A DNA stretch of 64,000 bases from UBA1672 sp963977495. Lineage in GTDB: Bacteria; Pseudomonadota; Alphaproteobacteria; Micavibrionales; Micavibrionaceae. The notes beneath the pieces were generated by a model. That model was given only the letters and a program-made list of their open reading frames with translations, was not told the DNA's origin and made no database searches. This document shows, in pieces, positions 24,802 through 31,336 of the stretch. How positions within the stretch are numbered: position 1 is the stretch's first letter; each line of letters starts with the position of its first letter. Position numbers and translations under genes: made by a program. The DNA lies in NCBI GenBank assembly GCA_963977495.1, contig CAXBOT010000002.1, positions 62,001-126,000 on the forward strand. Reading direction: 5' to 3'.

Positions 24802-25959
24802 ATGGACAATGCAGCTCCGATAGTCGAAGAAGAAACGGTAGATCCGAATGGTGATGCGAATGCACTGGCGGAACAGCAAAAGGCTGCGACTGCACAGCAA
24901 GAACAACAACGCGAAGCCGCTGATGTACAGCGCCGCATGAATATGTTGAATCCTGACGAAGGCGCTGAGGGCGCGGCTGCAGCGGCTGCAAATGGTTCGA
25001 TGGATGTTGAAAAATTTCTTGATGCAATCCGCAATGTTGATCTTACCAGCGATGACCCCTATGCGAGCATGACACAGCTTTTGACGGCGATCGGCGTTGA
25101 TCCTGCAAAAATGGAAGAGCTCAAAACAAAATTAGCGGAAAGCGGTAACGGCGCACCGTCTGCTGATGGTGAAGATCCTACGTTTGTTGCGGCTGTGACG
25201 CCGGAAGATGTCGAATCCAGAGCCATGGATATTGCGACACAAACAATGCAGGATAACCCTGAATTTCAGGCGGCTGTTACGGATAAAATTACGGCGATTA
25301 CAGAGGGGCTTGATGCGAAGCTCGCCGCAGGTGAGTTGACGGATGTTGAATATAGTATGGAACGTTTCGCCCAGACTAAGGCTGTGTTCGAAGAAATGAC
25401 TCCGATGATCGAGCAAATCCAAAATGATTCGCGCATTTATGCGGCAAAAGAATTGGGCGTGGACCTTGCGACAGTCTATCCGGAATTGGCTGCGGCAGCA
25501 GGAGAGCCGGAAAAACCCGAACAGCCAGAGCAAGGGCAAGAGGTCGCCGCGAATGGCGCGGGCGCAGATGCGCCGCCAGAAAATGAAAATGCGAATAATA
25601 CGCCTGAAGTGCCCCCGGAAGAAACAGCGTCTGTTGGAGGTGCTGGAAATGATGAGGTTAGTGTACCATCAGGTGAAGAAATTGCAGGCGATCCTTACGT
25701 TAAAAGTCCGACGGGCGGCCCTGTTACTTATGACGTAGCATCGGCAGTAAATGGCGAGCCGGTTATGAATTTTGATCAAGGAACAGTCGAGTTTGGTAAT
25801 GGTGCGGATATGCAAGGTGTCTTTGGCGGTGCTGCAAATCCTGATCCTGTGCAGGTTGCCATGGTGAACCCATATCTTGATGTTATCAATTCTCTTGGTG
25901 GTTACCAGAGTCCGGCAAGTACTGCGGATAATAACAGCTTTGGTACAATGATGGCGTAG
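24802..25959 (+). CDS. Acidic Ala/Glu/Pro-rich hypothetical protein, 385 aa
   Basis: I do not recognise this protein. The start at 24802 has an aagggtga ribosome site; the longer frame to 24694 is unlikely. It has no signal peptide, membrane segment or cysteine. Residues 1-45 are Gln/Glu/Ala-rich. A helical part follows at about 50-240 (KFLDAIRNVDLTSDDPYASM, SRAMDIATQTMQDNPEFQAA), then a Pro/Glu/Asn-rich disordered stretch, and a Gly/Asn/Val-rich end with PTGGPVTYDVASAVNG. The very acidic, linker-rich make-up would suit a secreted or scaffold protein, but nothing shows this. It is on the opposite strand to pheS and pheT and splits them. Confidence 0.75.
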   Translation: MDNAAPIVEEETVDPNGDANALAEQQKAATAQQEQQREAADVQRRMNMLNPDEGAEGAAAAAANGSMDVEKFLDAIRNVDLTSDDPYASMTQLLTAIGVDPAKMEELKTKLAESGNGAPSADGEDPTFVAAVTPEDVESRAMDIATQTMQDNPEFQAAVTDKITAITEGLDAKLAAGELTDVEYSMERFAQTKAVFEEMTPMIEQIQNDSRIYAAKELGVDLATVYPELAAAAGEPEKPEQPEQGQEVAANGAGADAPPENENANNTPEVPPEETASVGGAGNDEVSVPSGEEIAGDPYVKSPTGGPVTYDVASAVNGEPVMNFDQGTVEFGNGADMQGVFGGAANPDPVQVAMVNPYLDVINSLGGYQSPASTADNNSFGTMMA

Positions 25960-25987
25960 GTTCAATCGCCTGTTGTGATTGATTGTC

Positions 25988-26434
25988 TTAACTGATGGGC
26001 AGAACGTAGAGTGTAAAGTCCAGCTTTACACCGAAATTTTCATACATAGATTTGGCTTCGACATTCCCGAATTGGGTGAGCCAATACATGCGCGTCCATT
26101 TTTCTCTTTTTCCGATTTCAGTGACTTCATTGACGAGGCGTTTGCCGATCCCCTTGCGTCGATAATTGGGGTCGATGTAAACATCTTGCATATAGCAAAC
26201 GGGCTGTATACTGCCGGTTGTCGGGTGCAGGATATAATGCACGATGCCTGTTATGCGGTCATTCATAAATGCGCATAGTCCGTTGACTTGCGTATTTTGC
26301 GGATCACAAAGGCGGTTCCACGTTTCCGCGGTGACGGCTTCGTCACGATTGCCAAGGTTATTGCCATCCCAAAGGGGCAACCATTTTGGGAAATCGTCAA
26401 ATTGTAAGGGACGTATGACTAATCTATTCACCAA
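25988..26434 (-). CDS. GNAT family N-acetyltransferase
   Basis: This 148-aa single-domain acetyltransferase has the acetyl-CoA-binding motif A CYMQDVYIDPNYRRKGIGKR followed by LVNEVTEIGKREKW. The last strand, ENFGVKLDFTLYVL, closes the fold. The substrate cannot be told. The gene ends 20 bases from the pheS stop side and is read in the same direction as pheS, so it is probably its downstream partner. Confidence 0.88.
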   Translation of the reverse strand: MVNRLVIRPLQFDDFPKWLPLWDGNNLGNRDEAVTAETWNRLCDPQNTQVNGLCAFMNDRITGIVHYILHPTTGSIQPVCYMQDVYIDPNYRRKGIGKRLVNEVTEIGKREKWTRMYWLTQFGNVEAKSMYENFGVKLDFTLYVLPIS

Positions 26435-26454
26435 GGTTTGTACCTTTTCATAGT

Positions 26455-27561
26455 CTATTTTTTCATGCCGGTTGCATTATTCGGGCGATCCAGCGGATCA
26501 AAACCGTAATGCTCTAACCAGCGGATATCGCTTTCATAGAATGTGCGTAAATCGGGGATACCGAATTTCAGCATCGCCATGCGTTCAATCCCCATACCAA
26601 AGGCAAAGCCCTGATATTCTTCGGGATCAAGACCGCAATTTTTCAAAACATTAGGATGCACCATACCGCAGCCCAGAATTTCCATCCAACTATCGACTGA
26701 GCCATCCTTATTCGCGCCAAGCTTTAACCCGCCATCTTTGCGAGAGCAGGCAATATCCATTTCCGCGCCTGGTTCCACGAAGGGGAAGAAGGAGGGGCGG
26801 AATTGAACACGCAAATCATCAAGCTCGAAAAACGCGCGGACGAAATCCTGCAAGCAGCCTTTTAAATGTCCCATATGGGTGGATTTATCAATCATCAACC
26901 CTTCCATTTGGTGGAACATCGGCGTGTGCGTCATGTCGTAATCTGATCGGTAGGTACGGCCAAAACAGATGATTTTGTGCGGCGGCTGATTATTTTGCAT
27001 GTGGCGAATTTGCACGCTGGACGTATGCGTACGCAGCAATTTTTTAATATGCTCGCCTTGTTCATCGGGGTCATCGGGCAGAAAGAATGTATCCTGCATT
27101 TCGCGCGCGGGGTGACCGGGCGGGAAGTTCAATGCCGTGAAGTTATAAAAATCATCCTCAATATCCGGCCCTTCGGCAACGGCAAAGCCCATATCGGCGA
27201 AAATCGCGGTCAGTTCTTCGATCGTTTGGGAAATCGGGTGAATATGCCCTTTATCTTGCGCACGGGGGGAGAGGCTAATATCAATGGTTTCGGTGGCAAG
27301 GCGCGCATCAAGTTCTTGCTTTTTCAGGGCGGCTTCTTGCGATTTGATCAGATCGGCAATCTCGTCTTTCAGCGCGTTTAGGGCTTGCCCCTTGGTTTTG
27401 CGCTCTTCCGCGTCCATTTGCCCCAGTGTTTTCATCAGGGCGGTGATGCGCCCCTTTTTACCCAGAACCGTGACGCGCACATCATCCAGCGTCTTAAGGT
27501 CGTTTGCACACTTAATCTCGCTGGAGATCACTTCTTTTAAATCAACTATATCATTCATCAT
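26455..27561 (-). CDS. pheS: Phenylalanyl-tRNA synthetase alpha subunit
   Basis: This is the catalytic subunit that charges tRNA-Phe. It has 368 aa with an N-terminal coiled coil (about 1-90) and a class II core. Motif 2 region: RTHTSSVQIRHMQNNQPPHK and GRTYRSDYDMTHTPMFHQME. Motif 3: GFAFGMGIERMAMLKFG. FRPSFFPFVEPGAEMDI is typical. The gene follows a HAD gene and rplT on the same strand and is followed by the GNAT gene rather than pheT. Confidence 0.96.
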   Translation of the reverse strand: MMNDIVDLKEVISSEIKCANDLKTLDDVRVTVLGKKGRITALMKTLGQMDAEERKTKGQALNALKDEIADLIKSQEAALKKQELDARLATETIDISLSPRAQDKGHIHPISQTIEELTAIFADMGFAVAEGPDIEDDFYNFTALNFPPGHPAREMQDTFFLPDDPDEQGEHIKKLLRTHTSSVQIRHMQNNQPPHKIICFGRTYRSDYDMTHTPMFHQMEGLMIDKSTHMGHLKGCLQDFVRAFFELDDLRVQFRPSFFPFVEPGAEMDIACSRKDGGLKLGANKDGSVDSWMEILGCGMVHPNVLKNCGLDPEEYQGFAFGMGIERMAMLKFGIPDLRTFYESDIRWLEHYGFDPLDRPNNATGMKK

Positions 27562-27637
27562 GTGTGCGATTTAACACGAAGCGCACGCGGAAATAAAGAG
27601 GTTTTGTCAGGGTTTTACAAAATTATGCATCTGCGGC

Positions 27638-28318
27638 TTATAATCCCCACTTCGCCTTTAAAATATCAATCGTTTCGGGCAGGGCGCCGATGACGTGATT
27701 GGGCTTGGCGGCGCGTAGGCGTTTTTCATTGATGCACCCGCCCGTAATCCCGATAGAGGTGATGCCCATATGCCGCCCGATATCGGGTTCTTCCTTACTG
27801 TCGCCAATGATGAAGGCATTTTCGGGGTGATAGCCGCGTTTGCGTATGAAGGCGGACAGGCGCTCCAGCTTGTTGGTGGCGCTTAGGATGGTTGTGCCGT
27901 TACAGGTATTGGCTGAGATGTAGCCGAAGTAATGTCTGAGCTTTAACCGCGCGAGCTGTTCTTCGATTTTATCTTCCAGATAATTGCTCAGGATAATGCA
28001 ATCGACCTTGTTTTGCGTGAGCCATTCCAGCAAATCCCGCGCGCCGCGCCGTGTGCGCGCTCTGGCGGCGAGGGCTTCGTAAGCATTTTGGAAAATATCG
28101 TTGGCTTCGTCCTTGGTGCGTAATACTTCGTCAATGTCGCATCCGTTGCGTTTGTAATAATGGATGATCGGAAAATCGAAGGTTTCGAGCTGCCGTGCAT
28201 AGCTGATCGGCGGAACGCCATAGAATTTCAAACATTCGTTGGAGGCAATCCATGCCAGCCGCGTATCGGCGAGCAGCGTTCCGTTCCAATCGAAAATGGC
28301 GAGTTTGTTTGTCGTCAT
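27638..28318 (-). CDS. HAD-superfamily hydrolase
   Basis: This 226-aa phosphatase-like protein has motif I IFDWNGTLLAD (nucleophile Asp, with Asn in place of the second Asp of DxD, as in one HAD subgroup), motif II CIILSNY, and motif III/IV with GYHPENAFIIGDSKEEPDIG. A helical cap lies after motif I. The subgroup resembles phosphoglycolate-phosphatase-like proteins, but the substrate is unknown. It lies between the rplT terminator and pheS. Confidence 0.82.
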   Translation of the reverse strand: MTTNKLAIFDWNGTLLADTRLAWIASNECLKFYGVPPISYARQLETFDFPIIHYYKRNGCDIDEVLRTKDEANDIFQNAYEALAARARTRRGARDLLEWLTQNKVDCIILSNYLEDKIEEQLARLKLRHYFGYISANTCNGTTILSATNKLERLSAFIRKRGYHPENAFIIGDSKEEPDIGRHMGITSIGITGGCINEKRLRAAKPNHVIGALPETIDILKAKWGL

Positions 28319-28424
28319 GGATTATTCCTTCATGTTACATCACACAATGGGCAAATCTGAAAGGCTTTGCAATCCGCCTTTTAAGATTATTGCGGCGATT
28401 TTGGCCTTGCCCCTGTGCGGATAG

Positions 28425-28459
28425 AAAAAAGGCAGCTTCATTTAAGAAACTGCCTTTTT
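28425..28459 (-). terminator. Terminator of the rpmI-rplT transcript
   Basis: On the minus strand GGCAG (from 28454) pairs with CTGCC (to 28431), flanked by A and T runs (aaaaa before, tttttt after). It sits 28 bases after the rplT stop. The flanking A-run would also let it work in the other direction. Confidence 0.8.
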
Positions 28460-28486
28460 ATCAATTCTTATGAGGAGCGATCTATA

Positions 28487-28855
28487 TTAGGCCGCTTTTT
28501 TTGCAAGCGCATCTGCTGCAGCTTTGGCAATCACTGCGAATTGCTCCGGCTCGCGGATGGCGATGTCAGACAGAACCTTACGATCCAATTCAATACCACT
28601 TAGCTTCAAGCCATGTGTGAATGTGCCGTATGTCAGGCCGTTCAAACGGGCTGCCGCGTTGATACGCTGAATCCACAATTTGCGGAATTCACGTTTTTTG
28701 TTGCGGCGGTCACGATATGCGTATTGACCTGCTTTTTCAACAGCCTGAACTGCGGTACGGAAACAATTCTTCCGACGACCGTAATAGCCTTTGGCTTGTT
28801 TGATAATTTTTCTGTGTCTTGCGTGGGCGCGTGGGCCACCTTTAACTCTTGACAT
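28487..28855 (-). CDS. rplT: 50S ribosomal protein L20
   Basis: L20 is an early 23S rRNA binder. The 122 aa are fully typical: MSRVKGGPRAHARHRKIIKQ, AKGYYGRRKNCFRTAVQAVE and RLNGLTYGTFTHGLKLSGIE. It starts 3 bases after the rpmI stop. In many bacteria L20 represses its own operon through the leader; I saw no clear mimic here. infC, often the first gene of this operon, is not upstream. Confidence 0.97.
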   Translation of the reverse strand: MSRVKGGPRAHARHRKIIKQAKGYYGRRKNCFRTAVQAVEKAGQYAYRDRRNKKREFRKLWIQRINAAARLNGLTYGTFTHGLKLSGIELDRKVLSDIAIREPEQFAVIAKAAADALAKKAA

Positions 28856-28858
28856 GGC

Positions 28859-29107
28859 TTACTTCTCCCCTTCAGCTTTTTTATTATAGGGTCTGCTTCT
28901 ACGCTTACGGCTATAGGGCAGGAAGTTACGAAGAACAATGCGTTCATCGGCTTCGCTCAGTGTATCCATACCGCGTGCTTTGCGTTTCATTGATTTTGGC
29001 TTGTTCATCATCATGTGGCTGGTGAAGGCTTTCTTAGACTTCACGCGGCCTTTTGCGGTGACTTTAAACCGCTTTTTCGCACTGGAGTGCGTTTTCATCT
29101 TCGGCAT
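28859..29107 (-). CDS. rpmI: 50S ribosomal protein L35, long form
   Basis: The N-terminal 65 residues are standard L35 (MPKMKTHSSAKKRFKVTAKG ... MDTLSEADERIVLRNFLPYS). The protein then runs on for about 17 extra basic residues (RKRRSRPYNKKAEGEK), giving 82 aa against the usual 64-67. The start at 29107 has a GGAG-type ribosome site; the ATG at 29122 would give an unusual N-terminus. The upstream 167 bases hold no gene and presumably the operon promoter and leader. Confidence 0.95.
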   Translation of the reverse strand: MPKMKTHSSAKKRFKVTAKGRVKSKKAFTSHMMMNKPKSMKRKARGMDTLSEADERIVLRNFLPYSRKRRSRPYNKKAEGEK

Positions 29108-29274
29108 TTTTATCTCCTTCAATTAAAAGGGTTAAACATTTCATAGCCGAGGCAGCCGAGTCGTTCGCCAGACCATGATTCATTTGCAATTTATGCAAGT
29201 TAGAGGGGTTTATACACATTATGTAAGGGAGAAGTCAAGAGAACTTTTCACTGCAGGCGCACGCTTTATGGCGG

Positions 29275-30057
29275 CTATTCATCGGGGGCAAAGTTCCAGT
29301 ATTTCTCAACAAATTCCGTGATGTGATGAATGGAGGTTTTGATATGCGTTTCGTGCGGCAGGCCGTGTTCACCATCATCAAATGATGTAATCACCAGACG
29401 CGGCGCCATCAAGCTTTTGCGCGCGACAGCCAGATGGGTGGGGGGGATGATGTCATCTTTTGCGCCATGCAGGATGAGGGTGGGGATGTGCGCTTCTTGG
29501 AGATAGGGGATGAGGTCTGTGTTTTGAAGCTCTTCGAGTAGATCCGCCCCGATCAAAACATCGTTGGAAGTGTAAAATCCGTCTTTATCCAGTTCGGCTT
29601 GGTGCTTTGCGGCTTCGAATTGGGTGTCGCGTATATAGGGCAGATCAAACGCAGGCCAGCATAAAATCGAAAAAACTGCATTCTCGGGTAAATTCATATG
29701 AATAATAGACGCGCCCAGACCCTCTGCGATAAAGGCGATCTTTTTATAGCCGTTCTTTTCAGCCCATTCGAAAATAGCCTCTAAATCATGCGCAGCATTT
29801 TCAAGGGTGAATTTTGTGTCGCTTCCCTGAAGGCTGGCGCTGCCTGTGTAATTGAATTTCAGACTGGTGAAACCCAGATTTTTGATGATGTCGGTCATAA
29901 GATTGTACAGGCTGGGGCCTTTGATCTGATGTTTGGGAAAGCCGCATGCCATGATTACAAGCGGGGCGTCGCCTTTACGATCTCCGCTGTCAGGTTGGTG
30001 AAGATCGGCAGTGATGTTTTCACCGTTATCGCGTTCTATCAGAATTGTTTTGCCCAT
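29275..30057 (-). CDS. Alpha/beta hydrolase (serine hydrolase fold)
   Basis: This 260-aa protein has an alpha/beta-hydrolase layout. The oxyanion strand is VIMACGFPKHQIKGP, and the nucleophile-elbow region is IAFIAEGLGASIIHM, with Glu-Gly-Leu-Gly where G-x-S-x-G is usual. So the serine nucleophile is not obvious. PTLILHGAKDDIIPPTHLAV holds the acid Asp, and a GEHGLP segment the His. It resembles the serine aminopeptidase S33 or dienelactone hydrolase groups. The altered elbow means it may be a non-standard or inactive member. The start at 30057 removes a 30-residue unlikely extension. Confidence 0.75.
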   Translation of the reverse strand: MGKTILIERDNGENITADLHQPDSGDRKGDAPLVIMACGFPKHQIKGPSLYNLMTDIIKNLGFTSLKFNYTGSASLQGSDTKFTLENAAHDLEAIFEWAEKNGYKKIAFIAEGLGASIIHMNLPENAVFSILCWPAFDLPYIRDTQFEAAKHQAELDKDGFYTSNDVLIGADLLEELQNTDLIPYLQEAHIPTLILHGAKDDIIPPTHLAVARKSLMAPRLVITSFDDGEHGLPHETHIKTSIHHITEFVEKYWNFAPDE

Positions 30058-30183
30058 GGTGCTGCACCGGATTTGTATGATTTTATATTGAGAGTATGCT
30101 ACTTTTACGTATATATAAAAAGGGTTAGCCTGATTTTTCGTAACCATTTACTGTGTATGAATACCTGTTTATAACAACCTTGA

Positions 30184-31065
30184 ATGATATTCGTATCCCC
30201 TATGATTATAAGAATCTTCTTAATTGCAATGGTGTGGTGCGTGGCTTATCCGGCCTATGCGCTGGAGGATATACCGCCCGCAGTCCCCGCACCTGTGGTA
30301 AAATCGCAGCCTTTGCCCTTACCTGCGCCGAAACAAAAACACCCCCCCACCGCGCCGATTAAAACAAAAAACCCTGCCCCGTCCAAAGTGTTTAAGGCCG
30401 CGCCGCTTCCTGCCTCTGCCCCCACGGCGATTAAAGGCAAAGGGTTTTATGTGCTGGAGCTGTTCTCCTCTCAGGCCTGTACCTTTTGCCCGCGCGCCGA
30501 TGCGATGATGGCGACGTATGCTGCGCAGCCTTCTATGATTGCCTTATCCTGCCATATTGATTATTTCGACGTAAAGGAAGGCTCGCTTGCGCTGCCCTTA
30601 TGTTCAGTGCGGCAAAAATCCTATGAACTGACCCTTGATATCGGGCCGAAATATACGCCGCAAATGGTGGTGAACGGACAGTATGACGCGGTTGGTTATT
30701 TGCCCAAAGAAATTGCAGCCGCGTTCGCAAAGGTGCGCAGCGCGCCCGTATCCCCGCTTAATGTTGAGGCGCTTGTCGGCGGGTTATATCGTGCAAAATT
30801 ACCTGATGTGGCGGCGGATAAATACAGCATTTGGCTGTTTGTCTATGACGCGCCGCACAGCGTGTTGGTTAAAGATGGCGGCAATGCGGGGAAGCGTCTG
30901 ACCTATTACAACGTGGTGTCCAAGGCCGGATTTTTAGGCAATTGGGACGGCAAGGCCAAAGATTTGAAATTCGATGCGAAGCTAGATCCGCAAGCCAAAG
31001 GGTTTGCGCTCCTCGTTCAAAGCACCACCAATAACGCGATCATACTGGCCGCAAAGGTGGAGTAA
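30184..31065 (+). CDS. DUF1223 exported thioredoxin-fold protein
   Basis: This 293-aa exported protein starts with a signal peptide (a second Met at 30202 gives MIIRIFLIAMVWCVAYPAYA). A 60-residue Pro/Lys/Ala linker follows, then the DUF1223 domain from about residue 88: VLELFSSQACTFCPRADAMM, with a Cys-x-x-Cys pair, and PQMVVNGQYDAVGY. The fold is thioredoxin-like, and the family is common in alphaproteobacteria without a settled role. The long proline-rich linker suggests that it spans part of the periplasm. Confidence 0.85.
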   Translation: MIFVSPMIIRIFLIAMVWCVAYPAYALEDIPPAVPAPVVKSQPLPLPAPKQKHPPTAPIKTKNPAPSKVFKAAPLPASAPTAIKGKGFYVLELFSSQACTFCPRADAMMATYAAQPSMIALSCHIDYFDVKEGSLALPLCSVRQKSYELTLDIGPKYTPQMVVNGQYDAVGYLPKEIAAAFAKVRSAPVSPLNVEALVGGLYRAKLPDVAADKYSIWLFVYDAPHSVLVKDGGNAGKRLTYYNVVSKAGFLGNWDGKAKDLKFDAKLDPQAKGFALLVQSTTNNAIILAAKVE

Positions 31066-31158
31066 GTCTAAATCCCATGAGAGAAAATACAGCGAGACCG
31101 CCTTGGTAAACCAAGGACGGCCTCAACTTTCCGTGTGTGGGGAACTGTATTTTTTTCT

Positions 31159-31189
31159 GGCCGGAAGTGTGTGGCAACCGGCTTTTTTA
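31159..31189 (+). terminator. Rho-independent terminator after DUF1223 gene
   Basis: GCCGG (31160-31164) pairs with CCGGC (31178-31182), followed by six T. A second hairpin, CCTTGG/CCAAGG around 31098-31120, precedes it. The rest of 31066-31336 has no gene. Two 12-bp direct copies of taaaaatgcata (31281 and 31302) lie just beyond the polA stop. Confidence 0.75.
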
Positions 31190-31336
31190 TGTCGCTGCGC
31201 GGGTTTCAGTGTGTGGGGGAAGAAACTTCTCCGCGCGGCTTATATGATGGTTATACAAAATACAGAGCAATTATGTCAATTAAAAATGCATATTTTGAGC
31301 ATAAAAATGCATAAAATAATACTTAAGGATAGGGTT

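Noticed and set aside
31132..31235. GTGTGTGGGG direct repeats and 12-bp taaaaatgcata copies in 31066-31336
   Set aside because: Too few and short to support a functional element; noted only.
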